DNA of 8,800 nt from Candidatus Curtissbacteria bacterium (GTDB lineage Bacteria > Patescibacteriota > Microgenomatia > Curtissbacterales > GWA2-41-24), in the NCBI GenBank assembly GCA_016195765.1, contig JACPYZ010000108.1, positions 1-8,800 of the forward strand, in the 5' to 3' direction. How positions within the stretch are numbered: position 1 is the stretch's first letter; every line of letters begins with the position of its first letter. The notes below the pieces were generated by a model. That model worked only from the letters and a program-made list of their open reading frames with translations, ran no database searches and was not told where the DNA came from. Below are positions 1 through 6,627 of this stretch, in pieces. Position numbers and translations under genes: made by a program.

Positions 1-1210
1 CCGTGGTATTCCGACAATCGAAACTTATATTGAGCTAGACGATTCTGCGGTCGGCATATATTCTGTGCCTTCTGGTACTTCCAAGGGAAAACACGAAGCC
101 AAAGAGCTGCGAGACAACGATGCCAACCGTTATGCCGGGCTCGGTGTATTAACTGCCCTTAAAAACATTTCTCAGGTTATTGCTCCCAAAATTATAGGTA
201 TTGAGGTTGAAAATCAAGCATCTTTTGATAACCTACTTATTACTTTAGATGGAAGCGCAGACAAATCTCATTTAGGTGCCAACACACTACTTTCTCTTTC
301 GGGTGCCGTTGCCAAAGCAACAGCAGTTTCTCAAAAAATCCCGCTTTACCAATACGTTTCCAAACTGATGGGACAACAAACAAATGAATTTGCAATTCCC
401 ACCCCAATGTTTAACGAGATAAATGGTGGTGCCCACGCAGGGTTTAATCTTGATTTTCAGGAATTTATGCTTGTTCCGCCAAAAAGTAACAGTTATTCTC
501 AAAACCTAAAGTTTGGAGCAGAAATGTATTACGCACTCAAAAAAGTGCTACAGACTCACACTAATCAGGTACTCATTGGTGACGAGGGTGGTTATGCTCC
601 TCTTCTTTACCAAAACGGCGATGTTTTTAAAATTTTTGAAGAAGCAGCTCAGGAAACCGGATACAAAATCGGCCTCGATGCTTTTTTTAGTCTGGATTGT
701 GCCGCCAACAACCTTAAACAAGGCAGCGCATACAGGCTAAAAGACAGACCAACAGCCATGCCCGCCAGTGACCTGATTGAATTCTACGTTCAACTGAACG
801 AACAATTCCATATGCTTTCGATTGAAGACCCACTTGCAGAAGAAGATTGGGACGATTGGGTACAGTTAAATGCAGCAATCGGCGCCAAAACCTTAATTGT
901 TGGTGACGACTTAATAGCCACCAACCCCGAAAGGCTTAAAAAGGCAGCCGAAATAAAAGCGTGCAATGCCGTAATTATTAAGCCGAACCAGATAGGAACA
1001 ATCTCGGAAGCCATTAAGGTTACGCAACAAGCAAGGGCTTCTAACATGAAGATAATTGTGGCTCACAGGTCTGGTGAAACAAACGATGATTTTATTGCTG
1101 ATTTTGCGGTTGGTGTTGGTGCTGACTACGTTAAGTTTGGAGCACCTGCTCGGGGCGAAAGAGTTGCAAAATACAACAGGTTACTAGAGATTGAACACGA
1201 ACTTTCCTAG
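1..1210 (+). CDS. eno: Enolase (phosphopyruvate hydratase), 5'-truncated by the window edge
   Basis: Enolase interconverts 2-phosphoglycerate and phosphoenolpyruvate in the cytoplasm and needs Mg2+. The frame is open from base 2, giving 402 visible residues to the TAG at 1208-1210. The fragment opens with RGIPTIE, matching the usual SRGNPTVE, so only about 15 N-terminal residues lie outside the window. Fragment numbering: the mobile active-site loop PSGTSKG is near residues 23-29 (usually SGASTG, with the Mg-binding Ser kept). QEFM supplies Glu154 and GDEGG supplies Glu195. The Mg ligands are Asp232 (LDCAA), Glu275 (SIEDPL) and Asp302 (GDDL). The catalytic Lys327 lies in KPNQIG, the HRSGET motif starts at 356, and the substrate Lys378 is in VKFGAPARGER, where family members usually have KTG. 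All catalytic residues are present, so the enzyme should be active although somewhat divergent. It lies 38 bp upstream of gpmI, the preceding glycolytic step, and is probably co-transcribed with it. The GTG at 65 is internal, not the start. Confidence 0.98.
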   Translation, partial: RGIPTIETYIELDDSAVGIYSVPSGTSKGKHEAKELRDNDANRYAGLGVLTALKNISQVIAPKIIGIEVENQASFDNLLITLDGSADKSHLGANTLLSLSGAVAKATAVSQKIPLYQYVSKLMGQQTNEFAIPTPMFNEINGGAHAGFNLDFQEFMLVPPKSNSYSQNLKFGAEMYYALKKVLQTHTNQVLIGDEGGYAPLLYQNGDVFKIFEEAAQETGYKIGLDAFFSLDCAANNLKQGSAYRLKDRPTAMPASDLIEFYVQLNEQFHMLSIEDPLAEEDWDDWVQLNAAIGAKTLIVGDDLIATNPERLKKAAEIKACNAVIIKPNQIGTISEAIKVTQQARASNMKIIVAHRSGETNDDFIADFAVGVGADYVKFGAPARGERVAKYNRLLEIEHELS

Positions 1211-1218
1211 TTTTTTAT

Positions 1219-1239
1219 TTGACACTTGATACGTGACAC
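1219..1239 (+). repeat. Three tandem degenerate heptamers between eno and gpmI
   Basis: TTGACAC (1219-1225), TTGATAC (1226-1232) and GTGACAC (1233-1239) lie head to tail, consensus KTGAYAC. They fill most of the 38-bp eno-gpmI gap. The first unit contains a perfect -35-like TTGACA, but a -10 at normal spacing (around 1242-1247, CTAAAT) would put the transcription start inside gpmI, so a promoter is not convincing. The role is unknown. Confidence 0.6.
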
Positions 1240-1248
1240 ATCTAAATA

Positions 1249-2844
1249 ATGTTTCGTCTTAGTAAAAAGCCAAAACCCATGGTCCTATGCATCCTCGACG
1301 GCTGGGGAGTCGCTCCGGATTACATTGGCAACGCTATAACTCAGGCAAACTGCGAAAACTTTAACAAGCTTTGGTTTACCTACCCCCACACCATTTTGAC
1401 TGCTTCCGGGATGGCCGTTGGTATGCCAGAGAATACTGTGGGAACCAGTGAAGTCGGCCACATGAATCTTGGTGCAGGCCACGTCGTTTTCCAAGATGTC
1501 CTGAAGATCGACAATGCGATTGTTGACGGAACTTTTGCAGAAAACGAAGCTTTTAGTAAGACCGCGGATCACATCAAAAAATATTCCTCAAATGTCCATT
1601 TGCTTGGATTGGTCGGTTCTGGAGTTGTTCACAGCAGTACTCAGCACTTATTAGCACTTCTTGATCTGCTCAAAGAAAAAGGTATCAAACCAGAAAACAT
1701 CAAGATTCATCTAATTACGGATGGTCGTGATAGCCCACCAAGTAGTGCGCGTGATTATGTCGGGGCACTTCTAAAAGACATAGATGGAATGGCGCAAATA
1801 GCAACAGTTTCTGGTCGCTACTACACAATGGATCGCGATAATCGTTGGGATAGAACAGAAAAAGCATATATTGCACTTCTAGGCAATGGCCTTAAAAGAG
1901 GCACCGATCCAATCAAAGTTATTATCGATTCCTACGCGAGTGGCATAACTGACGAATTTATAGAACCGACAGTAATTGTGGACGCAGACGGCAAGCCTGT
2001 GGGCGCTATAAAGCCCAACGATGCTGCAATCTTTTTCAACTTTCGCCAAGATAGAGCCCGGCAAATAACCAAAGCATTTGTTTTGCCCGAACTTAAAAAT
2101 CTGCAAACAAGTTCCGGCGAAAAAGTTAAAGCCTTTGAAAGAGGACCGAAAATAGAAAATCTTTTCTTTGTTACTTTTACAGAGTATGAAAAAGATTTAC
2201 CGGTTTCGGCAGTTGCCTTTGCTTCCCAACGTGTAGCCATTCCAATTGCCAGGGTTTTTGCAGAAGAAAATGACAAACAATTTCATATAGCCGAAACAGA
2301 AAAATATGCCCACATAACCTATTTCTTTAACGGCGGCCAAGAAGCACCTTTTCCAGGTGAAGACCGCTTACTGATCAACTCTAAAAAGGTAGCGTCCTAC
2401 GACATGGTGCCAGAAATGTCCGCGCCAGAAATTACCAAAGAAGCAATCAAGAGAATCAACAGTCGGGTTTATGATTTTATCGTTATGAACTATGCCAATG
2501 CCGATATGGTTGGCCATACCGGCAATTTAGAAGCAACGAAAAAAGCGGTTGAAGCAATCGATTTCCACTTGGGGGTTTTAGTCAAAAGTGTTCTGGCAAT
2601 AGGGGGAGCAATAATTGTAACGGCTGATCATGGAAACGCAGAAATTATGCGCAACCCCAAAACTGGCGAAAAAGACACAGCACATAACCTAAGCCCTGTG
2701 CCTTGCATCATCATTGCCCAAGATCTTCAAGGCAAAGCAGAACAACTTAAAAAAGGCATTTTGGCAGATGTGGCTCCAACAATTCTTGCCATGATGAATA
2801 TTCCCAAGCCACCCGCAATGTCCGGACGCAATCTATTAGAGTAA
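1249..2844 (+). CDS. gpmI: 2,3-bisphosphoglycerate-independent phosphoglycerate mutase (iPGM)
   Basis: This enzyme interconverts 3- and 2-phosphoglycerate through a phosphoserine intermediate with two divalent metals (usually Mn2+). It belongs to the alkaline-phosphatase superfamily. The protein has 531 residues, slightly longer than the usual 505-515. The phosphatase-like half contributes metal ligand Asp17 (ILDGWG), nucleophile Ser67 in GTSEVGH (family norm GNSEVGH), Asp419 and His423 in NADMVGHTG, Asp460-His461 in TADHGNAE, and His479 in TAHNLSPVP. The inserted transferase domain supplies His128 (VVHSS, usually GVHSH), the DGRDSPP motif at 158-164, GRYYTMDRD at 189-197, FFNFRQDR with Arg266 and Arg269, and ETEKYAH with Lys352. 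All catalytic groups are present. The ATG at 1249 has no Shine-Dalgarno motif. Met11 is a possible alternative start, but homologues usually have a few residues before the ILDG motif. It is probably transcribed with eno. Its last 9 bp overlap the convergent rsmI end. Confidence 0.97.
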   Translation: MFRLSKKPKPMVLCILDGWGVAPDYIGNAITQANCENFNKLWFTYPHTILTASGMAVGMPENTVGTSEVGHMNLGAGHVVFQDVLKIDNAIVDGTFAENEAFSKTADHIKKYSSNVHLLGLVGSGVVHSSTQHLLALLDLLKEKGIKPENIKIHLITDGRDSPPSSARDYVGALLKDIDGMAQIATVSGRYYTMDRDNRWDRTEKAYIALLGNGLKRGTDPIKVIIDSYASGITDEFIEPTVIVDADGKPVGAIKPNDAAIFFNFRQDRARQITKAFVLPELKNLQTSSGEKVKAFERGPKIENLFFVTFTEYEKDLPVSAVAFASQRVAIPIARVFAEENDKQFHIAETEKYAHITYFFNGGQEAPFPGEDRLLINSKKVASYDMVPEMSAPEITKEAIKRINSRVYDFIVMNYANADMVGHTGNLEATKKAVEAIDFHLGVLVKSVLAIGGAIIVTADHGNAEIMRNPKTGEKDTAHNLSPVPCIIIAQDLQGKAEQLKKGILADVAPTILAMMNIPKPPAMSGRNLLE

Positions 2845-3507
2845 AACTGTAAACTCCCCTTTGGGAGGGGTTTTGCCAAAGTGCACAATAGAAACAGAAA
2901 CTTTCTCTCGCCTTATTTCCTCAAATTTTTTCGTTAATTCTCGACAAACAACGATATCAATGTCACCTAATGTTTCTTTAATTTCCTCAAACGCCTTCAA
3001 GAGCCTGAAAGGGGATTCATAAAAAATTACTGTAGATTTGAAAGTTTCTTTAGCAGCTTTTATCTGGGAAAGAATTTCTTTTCTTTTACCTTCTTTTTTA
3101 GGCAAATAGCCGATATATAAAAATCTATCTGGTGGCAAACCTGAGACTGTCAGCGCGGTAACTACAGCACTCGGTCCTGGAATAGACTCTACTTCTACGC
3201 CTTTTGAAATTGCATCACGAACTAATTTATATCCAGGGTCGCTAACCAGTGGCGTACCGGCATCACTAACCAGCGCAATCGAAACATCACCCGCAAGTTC
3301 CCTGAGAATTTCCTCTGTTTTTTGGTTCTCGTTAAACTCGTTAAAAGAAACCATTCTTTTTTCGATCAAGAATGCATTCAAAAGTTTTCCCGTAACTCTT
3401 GTGTCCTCGCACAAAATGTAGTCAACTTCTTTTAAGGTATCTATTGCCCGCAAAGAAATATCCTGAAGATTGCCAATTGGTGTCGCAACGATAAATAGCT
3501 TACCCAT
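2836..3507 (-). CDS. rsmI: 16S rRNA (cytidine1402-2'-O)-methyltransferase RsmI
   Basis: RsmI uses S-adenosylmethionine to 2'-O-methylate C1402 in the ribosomal decoding centre. It belongs to the tetrapyrrole-methylase (SpoUT-unrelated) fold. The 223-aa product shows the family motifs in order: VATPIGNL (7-14), CEDTR (33-37), SDAGTPLVSDPGY (81-93), SIPGPSA (108-114), VSGLPPDRF (near 121-129), YESPFR (163-168), RELTKKFEE (189-197) and a closing KGEFTVLL. E. coli RsmI has about 286 residues; this protein stops right after the catalytic domain and lacks the extra C-terminal segment. The ATG at 3507 fits the family start exactly (MGKLFIVATPIGNL). There is no Shine-Dalgarno motif; a perfect TATAAT sits 7 bp upstream. 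It is divergent from the SemiSWEET-like gene and overlaps gpmI tail to tail by 9 bp. Confidence 0.97.
   Translation of the reverse strand: MGKLFIVATPIGNLQDISLRAIDTLKEVDYILCEDTRVTGKLLNAFLIEKRMVSFNEFNENQKTEEILRELAGDVSIALVSDAGTPLVSDPGYKLVRDAISKGVEVESIPGPSAVVTALTVSGLPPDRFLYIGYLPKKEGKRKEILSQIKAAKETFKSTVIFYESPFRLLKAFEEIKETLGDIDIVVCRELTKKFEEIRREKVSVSIVHFGKTPPKGEFTVLL
2851..2874. terminator. Possible weak bidirectional terminator hairpin at the gpmI/rsmI convergence
   Basis: CTCCC (2854-2858) can pair with GGGAG (2863-2867) around a 4-base loop, with AAA before and GGGGTTTT after on the + strand. An alternative register pairs AAAC with GTTT and CCC with GGG around a bulge. It lies inside the last codons of rsmI (the PPKGEF region), just after the gpmI stop. 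The codons are conserved in RsmI, so part of the symmetry may simply be coding. The stem is short and the T tract is only four bases. Confidence 0.3.
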
Positions 3508-3514
3508 AGCGCAA

Positions 3515-3520
3515 ATTATA
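3515..3520 (-). promoter_or_regulatory. -10 box for rsmI, leaderless geometry
   Basis: The minus strand reads TATAAT, ending 7 bp before the rsmI ATG. Transcription would then start at or next to the start codon. No good -35 is visible at 16-18 bp spacing. Confidence 0.5.
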
Positions 3521-3531
3521 TCTCAATTAAT

Positions 3532-3540
3532 TGTTATAAT
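3532..3540 (+). promoter_or_regulatory. Extended -10 (TGTTATAAT) on the + strand
   Basis: TGT followed by a perfect TATAAT at 3535-3540 matches an extended -10 element. Expected transcription start is near 3547, which is inside the proposed TTG-initiated SemiSWEET-like gene. Either that start is wrong or this match is not its promoter. It sits 14 bp from the opposing rsmI -10 box. Confidence 0.35.
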
Positions 3541-3541
3541 T

Positions 3542-3832
3542 TTGAAAACGTTTGATTTTGTAGCAATCGTTGGAGTTTTGACGGTAATCTTTGGAGTAAT
3601 AGTTAAGGTTGTAGGATTTCCAGATCAAATAAGAAGCAATAAAAAAAGAAGATCCACAAAAGGCTTATCCACTACATTTATTGGCCTATCTTTCGTTACA
3701 TATTCGTTGTGGACACTTTATGGTGTATTAAAAGGAGATCCTATTGTTTATCTAGGCCAAGGAATAGGAATAATCACAACCGGTATTATTCTTTATCAAA
3801 TCTGGATTTATAGAAAAAATTCTAAAGGGTAA
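3542..3832 (+). CDS. SemiSWEET-like (PQ-loop/MtN3 family) small membrane transporter
   Basis: The product has about 96 residues and three predicted transmembrane helices: VAIVGVLTVIFG... up to the FPDQI motif, TTFIGLSFVTYSLWTLYGVL, and PIVYLGQGIGIITTGIILY. Between helices 1 and 2 comes a basic loop ending STKGLS, the usual SemiSWEET pattern (Pro-Gln, basic stretch, KSxKGLS), with WTLYG in helix 2. Here the Pro-Gln pair reads P-D-Q. Bacterial SemiSWEETs form homodimers and move sugars or other small solutes across the membrane; the substrate cannot be told from sequence. No ATG or GTG is available in this frame. TTG at 3542 gives 26 residues before the conserved proline, close to the family norm. 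TTG 3578 would cut helix 1, and TTG 3470 would overlap rsmI. No Shine-Dalgarno motif is seen. The gene is convergent with lexA, 5 bp away, with no visible terminator. Confidence 0.75.
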   Translation: MKTFDFVAIVGVLTVIFGVIVKVVGFPDQIRSNKKRRSTKGLSTTFIGLSFVTYSLWTLYGVLKGDPIVYLGQGIGIITTGIILYQIWIYRKNSKG

Positions 3833-3837
3833 AAGTA

Positions 3838-4455
3838 CTAGTTATATTTTCTGATGACGCCAGTCACACGACCTTGAATCGTAACGTGTTTTGCATAAAT
3901 TGGTTGCATTGTAGGGTTTGCAGGTTGTAACCGAATTCGATCTTTTTCTTTGTAAAATCTCTTAAGAGTCACAACTCCATTTTCAATCATCGCAACAACA
4001 ATGTCTCCATTGTTCGCTTGATTTGCTTGTTCTACAACTACATAGTCACCATCCAAGATTCCGTCATCTATCATAGATTCACCTTTAACGACAAGAACAT
4101 ATGAATTTTTGTTTGGTGTAACCAAATTTGGAGTAACCATAAACGTAGCACCTGGATCTGTATAAGGTTCAATAGGGGTACCAGCAGCGATAAATCCTTG
4201 TACAGGAAGTTCTATTCCCTGAACCAGCTTACCGATCCTTTTCTCGATAACTTCAATACTTCTTTTAATTCCACCAGACCTTTTAATAAGGCCTTTTTTC
4301 TGAAGGGACTGCAAATGTTCATGCACTGTCGCCAAAGATTTAACTTTTAAATGTCTAGCAATTTCCACCAAAGTGGGAGCATGGCCGTTTTCTGCAATGT
4401 ATCCATTGAGAAAATCGAGTATTTCTTTTTGTCTGCGATAAACTACTGTTGGCAT
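3838..4455 (-). CDS. lexA: LexA, SOS-response repressor and autoprotease
   Basis: LexA represses DNA-damage genes until RecA filaments trigger its self-cleavage. From the ATG at 4455 the protein has 205 residues, like B. subtilis LexA (205) and E. coli LexA (202). The winged helix occupies about residues 10-60: RRQKEILDFL, then PTLVEIARHL, and recognition helix SLATVHEHLQSLQKKG. That helix is closer to the B. subtilis type (SSSTVHGHL) than to the E. coli type. The cleavage site FIAAG is at Ala91-Gly92. The S24 peptidase dyad is Ser127 (KGESM) and Lys165 (VTLKRF). All protease parts are present. A GTG at 4488 would add 11 residues; I prefer ATG 4455 because MPTVVYRRQ aligns directly with MKALTARQQ. 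There is no Shine-Dalgarno motif. A good promoter and three repeats, which are candidate operators, lie upstream and imply autoregulation. Confidence 0.97.
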   Translation of the reverse strand: MPTVVYRRQKEILDFLNGYIAENGHAPTLVEIARHLKVKSLATVHEHLQSLQKKGLIKRSGGIKRSIEVIEKRIGKLVQGIELPVQGFIAAGTPIEPYTDPGATFMVTPNLVTPNKNSYVLVVKGESMIDDGILDGDYVVVEQANQANNGDIVVAMIENGVVTLKRFYKEKDRIRLQPANPTMQPIYAKHVTIQGRVTGVIRKYN

Positions 4456-4504
4456 TTTCTTTTGCAAATCGAGTGTCAGTCTGTTCACTCAATTTGCTAA
4501 AATT

Positions 4505-4534
4505 ACAATACCAAATAAAACCCGAACGTGTCAA
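4505..4534 (-). promoter_or_regulatory. lexA promoter
   Basis: On the minus strand a perfect -35 TTGACA (4534-4529) is followed after 18 bp by TATTGT (4510-4505), preceded by TGG as in an extended -10. The expected start is near 4498, giving a leader of about 43 bases to ATG 4455 or about 10 to GTG 4488. One copy of the AAAACCCGAA repeat fills the spacer, where a bound repressor would block RNA polymerase. Confidence 0.6.
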
Positions 4535-4583
4535 GTAGCCAGTTTCGGGTTTTTAGGCAAGCGAAACTTCCACAAAACCCGAA
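4517..4583. repeat. Three exact 10-bp repeats in alternating orientation; candidate LexA operators
   Basis: AAAACCCGAA occurs at 4517-4526 (+), as its reverse complement TTCGGGTTTT at 4544-4553, and again at 4574-4583 (+). Copies 1 and 2 form a perfect inverted repeat around 17 bp, and copies 2 and 3 around 20 bp. Copies 1 and 3 are also followed, two bases later, by TGTCA. Copy 1 lies within the lexA promoter spacer, copy 2 just upstream of the lexA -35, and copy 3 upstream of the uvrB -10. Placement between the SOS repressor gene and a classic SOS target suggests LexA binding, but the repeats do not match the known E. coli or B. subtilis boxes. The exact repeats are observed; the operator role is inferred. 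Confidence 0.6.
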
Positions 4584-4615
4584 GTTGTCAGTGGTTGGAA
4601 ATAACCGCTATGGAG

Positions 4616-4621
4616 TATAAT
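4616..4621 (+). promoter_or_regulatory. uvrB -10 box, leaderless geometry
   Basis: A perfect TATAAT ends 9 bp before ATG 4631, putting the expected transcription start about 3 bases before the start codon. The best -35 candidates are weak (GTTGGA at 4594-4599, 16-bp spacing). The position supports ATG 4631 over the upstream in-frame starts at 4595 (TTG) and 4610 (ATG), because this box lies within those extensions. Confidence 0.5.
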
Positions 4622-4630
4622 TTAAGTTCT

Positions 4631-6625
4631 ATGAAGTTCGAACTGACATCCAAATACAAACCCACAGGAGACCAACCAACAGCCATTACCAAATTAACAG
4701 CAGGTGTTAAAAAAGGTTTAAAACATCAAACGCTTGTTGGTGTTACTGGTTCTGGTAAAACATTTTCTATGGCAAATGTGATCCAGCAAATTCAAAAACC
4801 AACACTAGTTATCTCGCACAACAAGACACTCGCGGCCCAACTTTACCAAGAATTTCGTGAATTCTTTCCAAAAAACGCGGTTTCTTATTTCGTTTCCTAC
4901 TACGATTATTACCAACCAGAAGCTTATATGCCCTCGACAGATACTTATATAGAAAAAGAAACCGAAGTAAACGAAGAAATCGACAGACTCAGGCTAAGTG
5001 CCACCACAAACTTGGCAACCCGAAGTGACGTTATTGTTGTTGCTTCTGTTTCTGCGATTTACAACTTGGGTTCACCAACCGAATATCAAAAAGCTCGGGT
5101 ATTTTTTGAAGTTGGCGGCCTTTGGGCAAGATCTGAACTTTTAATAGCTCTTTCGCGCATTCATTACGAAAGAAACGATATAGATTTCACCCGCGGAACT
5201 TACAGGGTTCGTGGCGAATCGATAGAAATTTATCCAGCCTACGAAAACGAAGCAATTCGCCTGAACTTTTTAGGGGAACGTCTTGAATCTATCGAAAAAA
5301 TATCACCAATTTCTGGCCAAACTATTGAGCAATCACAAAGCATAGTTGTTTACCCGGCAAAACATTATGTAACCACAGACGAAGAAACCTTTGGGGCCAT
5401 GAAGACCATAAAAGATGAACTGGAAATTCGTCTTAAGCAACTAGAAGAAGCCGGTAAAACCTTGGAGGCTCACAGGTTAAAACAGCGCACCAATTACGAT
5501 TTGGAAATGTTGCAAACTTTGGGTTACTGCAAAGGTATCGAAAATTACTCGCGCCATTTTGATGGCCGTAACCCTGGGGATCCTCCATTTAGTTTGCTTG
5601 AACACTTTCCCCAAGACTACCTTTTGATAATCGACGAATCCCATATGACCATTCCTCAAATAAACGGTATGTACAATGGTGATCGAGCCCGCAAACAAAT
5701 GTTGGTCGACTTTGGTTTTCGCTTGCCTTCCGCTTTTGATAACCGGCCACTAAAGTTTGAAGAATTTTCTAGAAAAATAAACCAAGTTATCTATACTTCT
5801 GCAACACCAGCACCTTACGAGTTGCAAATTTCCCAGCAAGTTGTCGAACAGTTAATTCGCCCAACAGGTCTGCTAGACCCAGTGATCACTATAAAACCCA
5901 GCAAAGATCAAATTCCGGATCTTATCAAAGAAGTAGAAGATCAAGTCAAAAAAAGCCAAAGAACCCTAGTTACAACTTTGACTAAAAGAATGGCTGAAGA
6001 TTTAACAACATATTTGGAAGAAAAAGGCTTAAAAGTCCAGTATCTCCATTCGGAAGTTCTAACCCTAGATAGATCGGATATTCTTGATGACTTAAGGCTG
6101 GGCAAGTACGACGTCTTGGTTGGCATTAATCTTTTACGAGAAGGATTAGACCTACCAGAAGTTTCCCTAGTTACCATACTCGATGCCGACAAAGAAGGTT
6201 TTCTGCGTTCTGAAACTTCGCTAATCCAAACCATGGGTCGGGCAGCCCGTCATAGCGGCGGCCGGGTGATTCTTTATGCTGACAAAATAACAGGTTCCAT
6301 GCAAAGGGCAATAGACGAAGTTAACAGGCGAAGAAAAATTCAAGAAGATTACAACAAAAAGCACGGCATCACGCCAACGACCATCGAAAAATCGATCCGC
6401 GAAAAGTTGATCGAAAGAGATAAAGACGAAGAGAGCAGAAAGTTAATGCCAAAAGATGAGGTTATTGAAGGCGCCGTTCAGCGCGCAGAAGAAGGAAGTT
6501 TGCTGGCAGACGACAAACAAAAATTAGTAAAACTCTTAAACCGCGAGATGAAAGACGCAGCACGGGTTTTGGATTTCGAAAAGGCTGCGTACCTAAGAGA
6601 TCAAATTTTGAGACTAAAAGTCTAA
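4631..6625 (+). CDS. uvrB: UvrB, excinuclease ABC subunit B
   Basis: UvrB is the helicase-like damage-verification subunit of nucleotide excision repair. It is loaded by UvrA and then recruits UvrC. The 664-aa length fits the family (about 658-673). Walker A GVTGSGKT is at 38-45, and the damage-probing beta-hairpin with its tyrosines (YYDYYQPEAYMPSTD) is near 90-104. The UvrA-interacting domain 2 follows, with TYRVRGESIEIYPA near 190-203. DESH (Walker B) is at 335-338 and TSATP at 389-393. The second RecA-like domain has GINLLREGLDLPE near 498-510 and QTMGRAARH at 533-541. The C-terminal UVR domain that contacts UvrC is at about 627-662 (KLLNREM...LDFEKAAYLRDQI). Nothing essential is missing. 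Start: MKFELTSKYKPTGDQP matches the usual N-terminus, whereas the TTG at 4595 would add 12 non-conserved residues. GGAG at 4612-4615 is 15 bp away, too far for a normal ribosome-binding site. The gene is divergent from lexA and probably SOS-controlled. Confidence 0.99.
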   Translation: MKFELTSKYKPTGDQPTAITKLTAGVKKGLKHQTLVGVTGSGKTFSMANVIQQIQKPTLVISHNKTLAAQLYQEFREFFPKNAVSYFVSYYDYYQPEAYMPSTDTYIEKETEVNEEIDRLRLSATTNLATRSDVIVVASVSAIYNLGSPTEYQKARVFFEVGGLWARSELLIALSRIHYERNDIDFTRGTYRVRGESIEIYPAYENEAIRLNFLGERLESIEKISPISGQTIEQSQSIVVYPAKHYVTTDEETFGAMKTIKDELEIRLKQLEEAGKTLEAHRLKQRTNYDLEMLQTLGYCKGIENYSRHFDGRNPGDPPFSLLEHFPQDYLLIIDESHMTIPQINGMYNGDRARKQMLVDFGFRLPSAFDNRPLKFEEFSRKINQVIYTSATPAPYELQISQQVVEQLIRPTGLLDPVITIKPSKDQIPDLIKEVEDQVKKSQRTLVTTLTKRMAEDLTTYLEEKGLKVQYLHSEVLTLDRSDILDDLRLGKYDVLVGINLLREGLDLPEVSLVTILDADKEGFLRSETSLIQTMGRAARHSGGRVILYADKITGSMQRAIDEVNRRRKIQEDYNKKHGITPTTIEKSIREKLIERDKDEESRKLMPKDEVIEGAVQRAEEGSLLADDKQKLVKLLNREMKDAARVLDFEKAAYLRDQILRLKV

Positions 6626-6627
6626 TT

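Noticed and set aside
1219..1248. TTGACA at 1219 as the -35 of a gpmI promoter
   Set aside because: The matching -10 position would start transcription downstream of the gpmI ATG, and the hexamer is explained by the tandem heptamers.
1932..2276. Minus-strand frames of 75-114 codons within gpmI, and similar ones in eno and uvrB
   Set aside because: Shadows of strongly conserved plus-strand genes, with no recognisable protein features.
4456..4488. GTG at 4488 as the lexA start
   Set aside because: Possible, but it adds 11 residues that do not align with LexA homologues, while ATG 4455 matches the family N-terminus in register.
4517..4560. Inverted repeat followed by TTTTTA as a Rho-independent terminator or attenuator of uvrB
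   Set aside because: The stem is 10 bp but the loop is 17 bases, no gene reads into it on the + strand, and it overlaps the lexA promoter on the other strand. The third copy of the repeat is better explained by operators. Attenuation is not excluded but has no promoter upstream to support it.
4635..4644. Palindrome AGTTCGAACT in uvrB codons 2-5 as a B. subtilis-type LexA box
   Set aside because: The half-sites are in the wrong order and spacing (GTTC-GAAC with no gap instead of GAAC-N4-GTTC), and the sequence encodes the conserved N-terminus.
5014..5030. ACCCGAAGTGACG resembling the intergenic repeat
   Set aside because: It lies inside uvrB coding for conserved residues (NLATRSD) and shares only the 7-base core; chance is sufficient.
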